DNA of 64,000 bases from Desulfobacter sp. (GTDB taxonomy: Bacteria > Desulfobacterota > Desulfobacteria > Desulfobacterales > Desulfobacteraceae): assembly GCA_028768525.1 (NCBI GenBank), contig CP054837.1, positions 2,699,001 through 2,763,000 on the forward strand. Direction: 5' to 3'. How positions within the stretch are numbered: the stretch's first letter is position 1; every line of letters starts with the position of its first letter. Made by a program: the position numbers and the translations under genes. The notes beneath the pieces are model-generated. The model had not been told where the DNA came from. It did no database searches and saw nothing but the letters and a program-made list of their open reading frames with translations. This document shows, piece after piece, positions 44,292 through 53,259 of this stretch.

Positions 44292-44952
44292 GACGATAAA
44301 GGAAAAGCAATGGAGAAAGGACAGAATTTCAATCATCCAAAGAAGGGGTCAAGAATCGAGGTGGAGCCGATCCGGCGAGAGAAAGATATTAAAGCAATCA
44401 TTCAACTTCTCTCCGGATCCCCAAGAGACCTTTTGCTTTTTGTGATGGGAATAAACAACGGTATCCGCTCTGGAGACCTTCTCCAAATTAAGGTAGGAGA
44501 TGTTCGTTACCTGAAGCCTGGTCAAGTTCATCAGATCACCGAGAGCAAAACGAAAAAAAAGAATGTGGTAGTTATAAATAAATCTGTCCGGAAGGCGCTA
44601 AATAACTTTTTTTTAAGTAGCACCCGAGAAATAGAAGATCACCATTTGATCAACGACAAATATTTTTTTCCTTCAACGACAATTAAAACTCCCGTTCCCC
44701 AACCTGCGTAACCATTTAATTTCATTAAAAAATACTTGCAAAACAATTCTGATTATGTTTTTTAAGACCATCCTTCCGGAGGATAAGGCTATGCTGGAGA
44801 GCAACCTGAGCGCCGAGAAGGTGACTGAAGTATGAGGGGCCGTATTTTCCACGTACGGCCTTTCGCTTTTTGCTCTCATACTTTGGTCTATAATGCGCTA
44901 AACTCCGGGGGTTTGGGGGCTGGCCCCCATTATAATCCGGTAAAAAGTCCTT

Positions 44953-45171
44953 TTAATTACCATCACAAAACCCGGTTCTTCCATGGGTTAAGCCCTCTAT
45001 CGATAGTATCCGTCCGATAGTGCTTGCTGACGGCATTGGTTCAATATTTTCCGCTTCCATCTCCTTGCTGATAGCACCGGCACCGCAGTTCAGGCCTCGA
45101 TTGTATAAATCCAGTCGGATCATTTTAATAATCTCAACAATCTCCTGCCTGGTATATCTGGTCTCGATCAT
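44953..45171 (-). pseudogene. Third IS21 gene, fragment of an integrase-like transposase
   Basis: 72 codons overlapping the istB stop (TAATG), so translated after it. YNRGLNCGAGAISKEMEAEN then MPSASTIGRILSIEGLTHGR is the N-terminal HTH region seen in integrase-core transposases; the rest is absent. It may be a captured fragment or an accessory gene of this IS21 type. Function doubtful. Confidence 0.5.
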
Positions 45172-45920
45172 TATTCGGCCTCCATTTTAGCCTGTTCCAT
45201 GCGATAGCTTTCCACATTCAATTCAAGGATGATACTGTGATGAACGAGTCTGTCGATGGCTGCTGCCGTTGTCATAGGGTCCTTAAAAATCTGTTCCCAC
45301 TTAGAGAACGGAAGATTGCTCGTGATCATCAGGCTGCCCTGTTCATACCGTTCCGCCAAAAAGGTAAACAGCACTTCCATTTCTCCCCGGCTTTGTTGGA
45401 CATACCCAATGTCATCTATAATCACAGCATCAAACCTGGAGAGGGATTTGAGTTTTTTGGTTAGCTCAAGATCCCTTTTGGCAATCAGCAGATCCTGGAC
45501 GAGCTGACTGCATGAGATAAAAAGAACCTGCTTACCCTTTGCAATTAATTCATGGCCAATGGCACAGAGCAGATGGGTTTTCCCGCTACCCGGATTACCA
45601 AAGGCCAGGATGTTTTCACAGCGCTCTAAAAAAGCGCCGTTGACCAGGACACTTAAATGATTGGCAACCTTTAAGGGGAGGCGCTTTTTATCAAAATTCT
45701 CAAATGTCTTGGAAGATGGCAACTTGGATGCCCTCAGGTTACGTGATATCCGGTTCTGCCAGCGGACTTCGCATTCGAGACTCAACAATTGTAAGAGGTA
45801 CTTTTCATATCCCCATGCCTCCGCCCTGGCCTGATCCGCCATTTCTTCATAACTGCGGCGCATGGTCGGCATATGGAGGCTTTTAAGATTGGTGTCTATC
45901 TGATCCCGATCATTGATCAT
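45171..45920 (-). CDS. istB: IS21 helper ATPase IstB
   Basis: 249 residues of the DnaC-like AAA+ class. Walker A GNPGSGKTH, Walker B AVIIDDIGYVQQ and a sensor region LMITSNLPFSKWEQIF are intact. It helps IstA to choose targets and join strands. The start overlaps the istA stop by four bases. Confidence 0.93.
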   Translation of the reverse strand: MINDRDQIDTNLKSLHMPTMRRSYEEMADQARAEAWGYEKYLLQLLSLECEVRWQNRISRNLRASKLPSSKTFENFDKKRLPLKVANHLSVLVNGAFLERCENILAFGNPGSGKTHLLCAIGHELIAKGKQVLFISCSQLVQDLLIAKRDLELTKKLKSLSRFDAVIIDDIGYVQQSRGEMEVLFTFLAERYEQGSLMITSNLPFSKWEQIFKDPMTTAAAIDRLVHHSIILELNVESYRMEQAKMEAE

Positions 45921-47395
45921 GCCGCCACCCCCTTGAGCAATTGGTCATAACGAGTCAAATCAACTGCCTGGATATGAACATCATCCGGCCTGCTGACAGA
46001 GGCGTTGGACTCAATAAGGCGTTTAACAGCCTCTTTGCTGATTTCCTGATCCTCGTTTATTAGAACCATCAGGGCGCTGTCTACTGCCACCTCGCTTGTC
46101 TTTGCTGCCAGGTATAATATTTTCAGATACCTTGCTGCTGAGCTTTTAACGGTATAACGCTTTCTTAAATGATCGTAGGCAATCCGGAACCGGCTGGTGG
46201 GGAACATGGCATTACGATAACGATAATTTTCAAATGCCCCCGGTTTTTTGACCAGGCTGTCAATGATATGCCGGTAATTGATTTTATATTTGCCCTCACC
46301 CCGCAACCTTGGCAAAGTATCGACCTTTCTCTGGCCGTACCAGACCTCCAGGCATTCCATGTAGAGGCGGACCTGGATATTTTCTCCTATGAGCCTGCTG
46401 TCTACAGAGTAAACGTTGTGATTGACCCGAATGGTACTGCTGGGACCAACCTTTAAATCCATCTTTTTACATGCATCAAGCCGGCGTTTGGGCAACCGGT
46501 GTAGGAGATCCAGTTCTTGTGTAAACCGTTTCCTACGACCGGCATTTAGCTGTGCGAACAGTTTGGCCAGGAACAAGTCATATTCTTCCCGGTCTTTAAA
46601 ATCCCGGTGTCCTCTCAGCATCAGGGCCTGGTCAACGGCTTTTTTGAACCGATAATTGCGCTGCTCCACGTCTCCATTTTCATTGGGGCTGGCAGGGTTA
46701 GTTTTGCAAGGAATGATACCGTAATGGTCAACAAGATCCTGATACCTGCTGGTGAACTCCTCAGGGTGACTTACCTTGTTAACAGCGGATGTCAGACAAT
46801 CGGTGCGATGTTGCTGCGGCACACCACCAAGTTCCCATAGGGCATTTTGCAGGCCCTGGCTCAGGCTTTCGAAACTCTCTGAAAAACAGACTGTACCTGT
46901 CTCCCAATTGGAATAGGTCAAAACAAAATGGTAGATCAGGTGGTCAAAAGGGACGCCGCCTATAGTGACGCCCAGTTTATCCATGTGGGTGAAGTCTGAC
47001 TGGCATAATTCGCCAGGCTTATGAATTTGAGCAAAAAAGATTTCTTTGGGCGGCCCCTCTGTAGCACGCCATTGCTTTATTCTCCGTTGCAGGGTCCGTA
47101 ATTGTCCATCGGCGAACCGGCCGGGGTGTCTGCGTTGCAAATCCTCAAACAGTGTCTTGGCCTCCAGACCTGGATTTATGGTCAACATGCCTTTGATACC
47201 ATCCCAGGTCTCCTCAAACGGATCTTTGCGTGTGCGCCATGTATGATCCGTTTTGAGTTCACTCGGCAACTTCCCGTGTTCACGGTACTTTCGAGCTGTT
47301 TTTTCATCCATTCCAGCTTTCATTGCTGCTATCCCGAAACTCTTCTCTGACTGAATCAACTTGAACAACCTCCTCACTTGCTGGTCCGTTACCAT
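45917..47395 (-). CDS. istA: IS21 transposase IstA
   Basis: 492 residues. HTH at the N-terminus (MVTDQQVRRLFKLIQSEKSF, GMDEKTARKYREHGKLPSE). The DDE core has the first Asp in CQSDFTHMDKLG, the second in QHRTDCLTSAV and the Glu in NENGDVEQRNYRFK. AGGAGAG precedes the ATG. The gene is undamaged, so the element is likely still able to transpose. Confidence 0.93.
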   Translation of the reverse strand: MVTDQQVRRLFKLIQSEKSFGIAAMKAGMDEKTARKYREHGKLPSELKTDHTWRTRKDPFEETWDGIKGMLTINPGLEAKTLFEDLQRRHPGRFADGQLRTLQRRIKQWRATEGPPKEIFFAQIHKPGELCQSDFTHMDKLGVTIGGVPFDHLIYHFVLTYSNWETGTVCFSESFESLSQGLQNALWELGGVPQQHRTDCLTSAVNKVSHPEEFTSRYQDLVDHYGIIPCKTNPASPNENGDVEQRNYRFKKAVDQALMLRGHRDFKDREEYDLFLAKLFAQLNAGRRKRFTQELDLLHRLPKRRLDACKKMDLKVGPSSTIRVNHNVYSVDSRLIGENIQVRLYMECLEVWYGQRKVDTLPRLRGEGKYKINYRHIIDSLVKKPGAFENYRYRNAMFPTSRFRIAYDHLRKRYTVKSSAARYLKILYLAAKTSEVAVDSALMVLINEDQEISKEAVKRLIESNASVSRPDDVHIQAVDLTRYDQLLKGVAA

Positions 47396-47858
47396 CCAAA
47401 TCTCTCCTTCTGTTCAATTTGGATGTTTCTACCATTTTTTTTGATTCTTAAATTTCGGGAATTTTAATTGTCGTTTGGCGGGAATTATAAATGACGCTGA
47501 TCAACCATTATTTGTTCCGGAGCCGGAAAGGTGAGAATGCACCTCTCTCAGTCCAGGCAGTGCATGGACTTATAAAAAAATGGACGCAGACTATTAACCT
47601 GAAGGGTAATTACGGAACACACTCTTTAAGAAAGACTTGGGGATATCAACAACGGACAAAGTATGGTGTGGGTTTTGATGTGATCGCTAAACGCTATAAC
47701 CATTCAGATCCTAAGACCACCATGCTATATTTGGGGATTGAGGACAAAGAGGTCCATAGCATTTTGATGAATGAAATCGGATGACCCCAAAATGTCCAAA
47801 GTATTATATATATGTACACAAAGAACATAATATTTACACGAGAATCATAACATATTGT

Positions 47859-47878
47859 GACGTTTCGTATGAAACGTC
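47859..47878. promoter_or_regulatory. 8-bp palindrome GACGTTTC-gtat-GAAACGTC before the phosphatase gene
   Basis: A perfect stem-loop about 73 bases upstream of the PP2C start, in an AT-rich leader. Candidate operator of the kinase/phosphatase module. Confidence 0.45.
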
Positions 47879-47950
47879 AGAAAAATTAGCCGCGCCTAAA
47901 GCTATAATTTTTCTATAGAATAATTATGTTATTGAGAGAAGGCCTTTTAG

Positions 47951-48712
47951 ATGATAACTGTTCATGATAAAGGCTACAGTGAATATTATGACCACCAGAA
48001 AGCAAAATCTCAAATAATGCAAAGTAGATTTTTACAATATATATGTGATTCCATTAAAGGAAGAACTCGAACTCATAATAAAGATGGGATTATCTCTGCA
48101 TATGGAAAGAACTACCATATCTTAGGTGTACTTGATGGGGTGAGCTCTGCCAAAGGAGCTCTAAAAGCAGTAAAATACTCAGTTTCATATATTGGTAAAA
48201 ATCACTCAAGCTATGCGTACGATGAATCTTTCGATTTAGCAGGATTGATAAGGGATTTAAACCAAAGATTATTAACAGCGAATCTTATTGATCCTTACCT
48301 GACATGTAGTTTAGTTTTTATACCTAATCAACCCTCACAAAAAATTAAATTCTTAAATTTAGGGGACTCAAGGATATATTCTATCTCTAAACAGTATATA
48401 TTCCAACTTACCGCAGATGATTCTGATCCAATTAATAAAAATATTTTAACGAAATATTTAGGGTCAAAGCAGCTAATAAATGAAGACATTAACGAATCAG
48501 AACTCCCTGTAGGAAGCGAATCTCAGAACCTTTTGATATGTACAGATGGTTTTTATTCTGTTATGGAGAGTAGCGAATACAAGCTAAGAGAATTGCATAG
48601 ATTATCGAACTTGAAACACTCATATTACATCAAAAAAGGTATAAAAAAATTGATCGTTGGTTCAAATAATGATGACGCAACGTACCTATTAGCGAGGTGG
48701 TCGCATGTTTGA
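47951..48712 (+). CDS. PP2C-family Ser/Thr phosphatase
   Basis: 253 residues. The PPM/PP2C motifs are visible in order: RTRTHNKDGII (about 38-48), LGVLDGVSSAKG (D62), NLGDSRIY (138-143), LLICTDGFYSV (D199) and SNNDDATYLLARW (D241/D242), which give the two-metal active site. It should remove phosphate from Ser/Thr residues in the cytoplasm. The next gene overlaps by eight bases, so the two are one transcript. The kinase at 50538 on the other strand is the obvious antagonist. The N-terminal 30 residues are atypical. Confidence 0.85.
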   Translation: MITVHDKGYSEYYDHQKAKSQIMQSRFLQYICDSIKGRTRTHNKDGIISAYGKNYHILGVLDGVSSAKGALKAVKYSVSYIGKNHSSYAYDESFDLAGLIRDLNQRLLTANLIDPYLTCSLVFIPNQPSQKIKFLNLGDSRIYSISKQYIFQLTADDSDPINKNILTKYLGSKQLINEDINESELPVGSESQNLLICTDGFYSVMESSEYKLRELHRLSNLKHSYYIKKGIKKLIVGSNNDDATYLLARWSHV

Positions 48713-49376
48713 ATCAGAAAAACAGTTAGTTGATGAAATTTTATTCTTTCTACAGTCCCCTTTAGCGACTGAGGTTCCTATTGATTTACAAAGTGATCAT
48801 CAAGTTCTATTACAAGAAGTTAATCTTGGGTATGGGATTGCAGATATAGTTCTGACGCATACTAAAGACTCTATTGTGAAAAGAGACTTCTTTCTAAATT
48901 TGATTGAAATCAAGCTACTCAAAATTGTTAATAAACACCCTGGAATTAGAATCAAGGATATTTCGGACAGAACAAGACTCCGTAGAAAAAAAATCCTTAG
49001 TTCTCTTAAAGGTCTTAGCAACTTAAACTTGATTCTTACTAAGGGGGATGCAGTATACCCCCAAGAAGAGTATGTCCGAACAGTGACAAAAACTATTGCA
49101 ATTGAAGCTAAGTTAACAAACTGGAAGAGAGCCTTAAAACAGGCATATAGGTACAAATGGTTTTCTCATAAGTCTTTTGTATGTCTACCACTCAATAGGG
49201 TAAACCCAGCGCTTAAAAACATTGAAAGCTTTCAGCGAATGGGAGTTGGCTTGATCGGTTGTTGTGAAAAAAACGGCATTCAAATGCTCTATAATCATGA
49301 AAGCGAAGAACCGATAAGTGATGAGATGGCCATTCTACTTAATGAAAAAGTTCTAAACACTATGCATGCATCTTAA
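48705..49376 (+). CDS. PD-(D/E)XK-like nuclease with embedded winged helix
   Basis: 223 residues, not closely matched to a named family. Motifs consistent with a PD-(D/E)XK fold: LGYGIADIVLTH (D47), then TIAIEAKLTNWKRALKQAYR with E134-x-K136 and Q146 in the following helix, and a strand SHKSFVCLPLN. Between them (about 70-125) a winged helix is inserted (KIVNKHPGIRIKDISDRTRL). This arrangement suggests a sequence- or state-sensing endonuclease. AGGTGG precedes the ATG. It overlaps the PP2C gene by eight bases and meets the 393-residue gene tail to tail (17-base overlap). Catalysis not proven; it could also be an inactive DNA-binding relative. Confidence 0.6.
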   Translation: MFESEKQLVDEILFFLQSPLATEVPIDLQSDHQVLLQEVNLGYGIADIVLTHTKDSIVKRDFFLNLIEIKLLKIVNKHPGIRIKDISDRTRLRRKKILSSLKGLSNLNLILTKGDAVYPQEEYVRTVTKTIAIEAKLTNWKRALKQAYRYKWFSHKSFVCLPLNRVNPALKNIESFQRMGVGLIGCCEKNGIQMLYNHESEEPISDEMAILLNEKVLNTMHAS

Positions 49377-50541
49377 TTATCGAATCCCAAGCCCCGAGAT
49401 GGTAGTCACTACTCTCATCATTTAAAAATACTCTATGTTTTGTTTCCAATGTTGCATATAGATTTCGAGCGGCATCAATACGCTTCTGCAAGAATTTAAC
49501 CCTTTTCCGAATCGATTTTTGACCGCTTATATCTTGATACAATCTTGAAATAGCCAGTAGATAGTTCTTGTGCACATCCGGTTTGTGAGTATTCCAAGGA
49601 AAGTCATCCTTCAATATGATATCAGAAAAAATGTTTTTATCATTGGCTATTAAATCCAAACACTTTCTACGTCTTAGGTTCTTCAACTCCTGTGCCCGGA
49701 TAAAATTAAGTAGTTTTTCAGAAAAATACCAACCTTGGGAAGGACCACCAGCAATAATTTCAGTATATCTTTGAATATTGAAATTACGAAGATTTTCATA
49801 TGTGCCAATGGTTATACAATCAATGTTACAGAGAGTAGCAAATATTAAAGCATCCCAATTGGCGTAGCCATAAACCGTCTTAAAGCCCTGTTTATTAAGT
49901 ACATTAAAAGTTTTTATAAGATTTTCATAATAATCATAATCTATACTTACTTTCTTCTTATATTCGGGCTTTGCATCACAAACTATGTAATACCCATCAA
50001 AAGCAATTGGCATATCTGTCAAAGCTTGCAATAAATCTTCAACATAATCTTCATCAATGATGGCATCATTACTAAATGGGACTGTCATATAATACCTATG
50101 GTCCCCGTTTTGTTTTTTCCTTTTAATGATAATTTTATTAATTTTTCTTAAGTACGTTAAGTATTGATCGAGATCCGATAGTTCGTGATAGAATACAGGG
50201 ACTATGATGTCTTTAATAGACAAGGTCTCTTGATATCTAATCGCCTTTTCTATCAGTTCAGTCCCAGAAATCATTGTTGAGTCTGTTGGCTCTAAATTGA
50301 TGGGATTGAAAGGGTATGTGTGTAGCTTTCCATTCTCTGTTGTTCGTTTACTTCCATAAAATTGAAGATCAATCATTGATCTATCCATATATTCACTGGG
50401 ACCATACTTACTCACACCTGTTTCGATCTTGCCATAAGGGAAACTGTAGGCACAAAAAACAAAACCATCTCCTATTCCATTTTCAAAATAGGCATCTAAC
50501 GCCCATTTATGATTATGCCCGAGCTGATGATATATCTTCAT
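49360..50541 (-). CDS. Uncharacterised 393-residue protein of the kinase operon
   Basis: No family recognised. N-terminus MKIYHQLGHNHKWALDAYFE, then GIGDGFVFCAYSFPYGKIE; a central part with alternating strands and helices (IKDIIVPVFYHELSDLDQYL; MPIAFDGYYIVCDAK; GFKTVYGYANWDALIFATL; DCITIGTYENLRNFNIQRYT) could form a beta/alpha barrel, and EIIAGGPSQGWYFSEKLLN may be a ligand loop. The C-terminal third is helical. Start overlaps the kinase stop by four bases, so it is co-translated with it and is a likely kinase substrate or effector. It shares a tail-to-tail overlap with the nuclease-like gene. Function unknown. Confidence 0.65.
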   Translation of the reverse strand: MKIYHQLGHNHKWALDAYFENGIGDGFVFCAYSFPYGKIETGVSKYGPSEYMDRSMIDLQFYGSKRTTENGKLHTYPFNPINLEPTDSTMISGTELIEKAIRYQETLSIKDIIVPVFYHELSDLDQYLTYLRKINKIIIKRKKQNGDHRYYMTVPFSNDAIIDEDYVEDLLQALTDMPIAFDGYYIVCDAKPEYKKKVSIDYDYYENLIKTFNVLNKQGFKTVYGYANWDALIFATLCNIDCITIGTYENLRNFNIQRYTEIIAGGPSQGWYFSEKLLNFIRAQELKNLRRRKCLDLIANDKNIFSDIILKDDFPWNTHKPDVHKNYLLAISRLYQDISGQKSIRKRVKFLQKRIDAARNLYATLETKHRVFLNDESSDYHLGAWDSIIKMHA

Positions 50542-51332
50542 GAGACAAAAGACTCCTTTAATAAAGTGACATTTCTTGGTCGAACGGAAACGTCGAAATT
50601 CAGTGTCTGCTCAAAAAAAACATTCAAAGAACAATTCTCAACTGTAGGATAGGTTAAATCTTGTTCAACCATTCTTGCGATGACATCATCTCGGTTATCT
50701 CCAAAAGGAAGCGTTTGATAGTACAGACAATAAGCCATAACACCCAAAGAAAAAAAGTCGGTTCGATAGGATATGTGCCTTTTATTTCCTAATAATTGCT
50801 CCGGTGCAGCGAACATCCAGGTATTAGGCTGAACACCTGTATCAGTAATAGTTGTGAGACTGGGATCTTTGAATATTCCAAAATCTAAAACGACAGGTAG
50901 GCCCTCCGGTGTAATGATTATATTTAATGGTTTTAAGTCCCGGTGCGTTTTACCTTCATTCCAAATTGGTTCCATTATATCAGCTATATCGCAGACCAAT
51001 TTTGATATGAGGCTTGAGGATTCTCTGTAATCTGAAATTATGTCCTGGAGACAGTTGCCTTTGATGTATTCTTCGACAACGATAGTTTCGTTTTTTTCAT
51101 TTATTACATCAAGTATTTTCGGGATACCATTGAGGGCCGCATTCTCCTTGTAGAACTCCAACTCTCGTTCTTCTCTTCTCCCAAAACCATACTTAAACAT
51201 TTTTATGGCACATTTTACATCTCCACATGTTGCAATAAATACATATTTCTGCCCCCCATCAAATGTTTTATGCACCTTAGTTACATTAAGCAACTTTTTT
51301 GTGGATTCTTTCATGGATATGATTGGCGGCAT
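50538..51332 (-). CDS. Ser/Thr protein kinase (Hanks type)
   Basis: 264 residues. All catalytic motifs are intact: K44 in CAIKMF, HRD at 130-132 (KTHRDLKPLNIII, with N137), DFG at 150-152 (VLDFGIF), APE at 176-178 and D192. A glycine loop is seen as FDGGQKYVF but is loose. There is no membrane segment and no extracellular sensor, so it is a soluble kinase. The start at 51332 (GGAG upstream) is used; the frame is open to 51401. It overlaps the following gene by four bases. It opposes the PP2C phosphatase 1.8 kb away; together with the nuclease-like and 393-residue proteins it forms a compact module. Confidence 0.9.
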   Translation of the reverse strand: MPPIISMKESTKKLLNVTKVHKTFDGGQKYVFIATCGDVKCAIKMFKYGFGRREERELEFYKENAALNGIPKILDVINEKNETIVVEEYIKGNCLQDIISDYRESSSLISKLVCDIADIMEPIWNEGKTHRDLKPLNIIITPEGLPVVLDFGIFKDPSLTTITDTGVQPNTWMFAAPEQLLGNKRHISYRTDFFSLGVMAYCLYYQTLPFGDNRDDVIARMVEQDLTYPTVENCSLNVFFEQTLNFDVSVRPRNVTLLKESFVS

Positions 51333-51751
51333 CGAATCTCCAAGGAAAAAAGAGTTATAAATATCCTGATCATGCCTTTCATGGATCTGAACGAAACACA
51401 ATGGGCATTATTGTTATCAAGGATAAAATCGAATAACAATGTTTAATTTTCCCTATTCTGCTCTACGTAACCAAGAAGCCTTTAAACCAAATAGAAGAAG
51501 GACGCCGAGCAAGCTCTTAAACCCTTGTATTATAAGTCCTTCAAGCCTCCCTTATTACAATTTGACTCAGACATTATAAAAAAGGGAAAAATTGTTTGAT
51601 TACCTCAGCATATGCGTCGTGGAAATAAGTGGTCCTTTGAAAAACCACCCCAAATGATACATTACCAATGGTTTTGATCTATTTTTCGTGTATAGTCTGA
51701 TCCAGGTTTATATAAATAGCTTATGGTTCTTTAAAAGGTAAAAAATCGAAT
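51333..51751. other. Intergenic region upstream of kinase operon and membrane protein gene
   Basis: About 420 AT-rich bases holding the two divergent promoters. No conserved element recognised. Confidence 0.45.
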
Positions 51752-52387
51752 ATGGATAATAATCGTTCAACACCTTCCTGGTTCTTTGACTCTGCAATTT
51801 TGATAACCACGATTACCGCCATTTTATTCATTATTGGATACTTGCATGAAGTACCATTTCTGGAGAAATTTGGTTTAAGCAACGAGGAGCTACTGCCTTC
51901 TAGTACACAATTCATTTCTATTGGGTTTAAATATATATATACAAAATATTTCACACATTTTTTTGTTTTAACCTCTCTGCTGATGGTATTTTCAATTACG
52001 ATTTTATCAGTTCAAGATCTTCTGTTTCATTGGTTTAAAAACAAACTAAAAATCCAAGAAACTATTAAAACTATAAAAATACTGTTTCGCATGTTTCTTT
52101 TTACAATCCCCTTATTTATGTTTCTGTTTTCTTACCGGGTTTTAAAGGATGGGGCTAATGAATTTGCAGAATATCAAAATGTGCCTCAACAAAAGACTTT
52201 TGACCTTCTATACACCCCCAAATACCCAAACGGATTAAAAGGGAAAGTAATAAGATATTATGGAAATAAGATTGCTTTTTTTGATGTTAAACAAAAAATT
52301 GCTATTGTAGTCCCAGATTCACAAATTATTGAACTCAAATATTCTGTCAGATCCAACATGCTAAAAACTAAAGTTGAAAGCAAATAA
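51752..52387 (+). CDS. Uncharacterised membrane protein
   Basis: 211 residues with three hydrophobic segments (ILITTITAILFIIGYLHEVP, FFVLTSLLMVFSITILS, FRMFLFTIPLFMFLFSYRVL) and a soluble C-terminus of about 70 residues (FDLLYTPKYPNGLKGKVIRY, KIAFFDVKQKIAIVVPDSQ). No recognised family. It is divergent from the kinase operon and may or may not belong to that module. AT-rich like its neighbours. Confidence 0.6.
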   Translation: MDNNRSTPSWFFDSAILITTITAILFIIGYLHEVPFLEKFGLSNEELLPSSTQFISIGFKYIYTKYFTHFFVLTSLLMVFSITILSVQDLLFHWFKNKLKIQETIKTIKILFRMFLFTIPLFMFLFSYRVLKDGANEFAEYQNVPQQKTFDLLYTPKYPNGLKGKVIRYYGNKIAFFDVKQKIAIVVPDSQIIELKYSVRSNMLKTKVESK

Positions 52388-52526
52388 AAGAAGACTGGGG
52401 ATTCTTTGCGAACTTTCTTGTACGAAGTTTGATTATAAATTTCGATCCGAGAGTATAGACCTTGCTATGTTTTAATGGTCACAGATTGTGACCTTATAGC
52501 TTTTCCTAAGCCGAAGTATATATGAA

Positions 52527-52829
52527 CCCAGATTCTGCATCCGATATCAGATACAGTAAAATTTCTGTTCAAAAATGAGAAAATACTTCCTTGAAGTAAA
52601 ATGGCATGAAATTTTTTATGAGATCGAAAGCTCAGAGATCGATATTGAGCAGGCAATATAGTTTTCTGATGACCACCAGACGCATTTATCCATGGCTCAC
52701 CTGGTAAATTCCATTTGATGTTAGGCCAAGTCCCTCATGGCCTGATAAAAAATTAGCCTCATCGGATGGTCACGCTTAATTTTTATCCACAGTTGGCGGC
52801 TTCGGACAACAATATTGGCTGGCAGATGA
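52527..52829. mobile_element. Solo IS1380-like end fragment
   Basis: 303 bp matching the left end of the IS1380-like element at 41423-41727, beginning CCCAGATTCTGCAT. The rest of the IS is missing; it is cut next to a resolvase relic. Confidence 0.8.
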
Positions 52830-52837
52830 AGCTGAAT

Positions 52838-52893
52838 CGCCTTTTTCCAGCAATTTTTCCATTTTTTCAGGAAAAATAAACCGTTCTCTGCGG
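52838..52893 (-). pseudogene. Serine resolvase C-terminal relic
   Basis: On the minus strand the sequence reads RRERFIFPEKMEKLLEKGD, matching the end (HRERFIFPKKIEDL) of the intact resolvase at 55264. Eighteen bases (AGGAAAAATAAACCGTTC) are identical. The remaining gene is replaced by the IS3 element and the IS1380 fragment. Confidence 0.6.
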
Positions 52894-52948
52894 TGGTCCC
52901 CAGAATCCGAACAATGTGCTAAGCTCTGATTCACTAACATGAAAGGAG

Positions 52949-53239
52949 TTGGCAATGACCACCAGAAAACGGAAACAGTTTTCACCTGAATTCAAAGCGA
53001 AAGTTGCGTTGGCTGCCCTGAAAAATGAAAAAACAGTAGCCGAGTTGGCAGCACAGTATGAAATCCATCCAACAATGATAAACACCTGGAAACGGAATCT
53101 ACTTAACGGCGCCGCAGATGTATTCGATAAAAATCAGAATCAAAAAAAGCATATGGATACCAAAGTAGATGAGCTTTACCGCCAAATTGGCAGATTAAAG
53201 GTGGAAAACGATTTTTTGTCCAAAAAGCTCAACTTTTAA
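52949..53239 (+). CDS. IS3-family transposase OrfA
   Basis: 96 residues. HTH region RKQFSPEFKAKVALAALKNE, then TVAELAAQYEIHPTMINTWK, followed by a leucine-zipper tail (VDELYRQIGRLKVENDFLSK). The OrfB frame is -1 to it and open through the overlap (reading ...AQLLSRTERKKMVD), and a C-AAA-AAG run at 53221-53227 is a candidate slippery site, so an OrfAB fusion by frameshifting is likely. AAGGAG precedes the ATG. Confidence 0.9.
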   Translation: MAMTTRKRKQFSPEFKAKVALAALKNEKTVAELAAQYEIHPTMINTWKRNLLNGAADVFDKNQNQKKHMDTKVDELYRQIGRLKVENDFLSKKLNF

Positions 53240-53259
53240 GTCGAACTGAACGTAAAAAA

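Larger units (their letters stand above)
44655..47497. mobile_element. Intact IS21-family element
   Basis: About 2.84 kb. Inner terminal repeats CGACAATTAAAACTCCCG (from 44677) and its complement CGGGAATTTTAATTGTCG (to 47473) sit 22-24 bases from each end; a further outer copy CGGGAATTATAAATGACG is at the right end, the multiple-repeat ends typical of IS21. The target duplication TGATCAAC is at 44647-44654 and 47498-47505. Contains istA, istB and a short third gene. Confidence 0.88.
44310..47784 (+). pseudogene. Tyrosine recombinase gene split by IS21 insertion
   Basis: The 5' part (44310-44654, 115 codons) and 3' part (47506-47784, 93 codons) join in frame when the IS21 element and one target copy are removed, giving a 207-residue protein. 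The joined protein has all catalytic residues: R53 (NNGIRSGDLL), K80 (ITESKTKKK), H154 and R157 (GTHSLRKTWG), H181 (YNHSDPKT) and Y190 (TTMLYLGI). It lacks the usual N-terminal core-binding domain, so it is a compact single-domain recombinase. The 5' piece now ends in IS sequence at a stop at 44711. Intact only before insertion; the insertion looks recent, since both halves are otherwise uncorrupted. Confidence 0.85.

Noticed and set aside
44310..44711. A complete 133-residue recombinase-like gene
   Set aside because: Its last 18 residues are IS21 sequence; the true continuation is at 47506.
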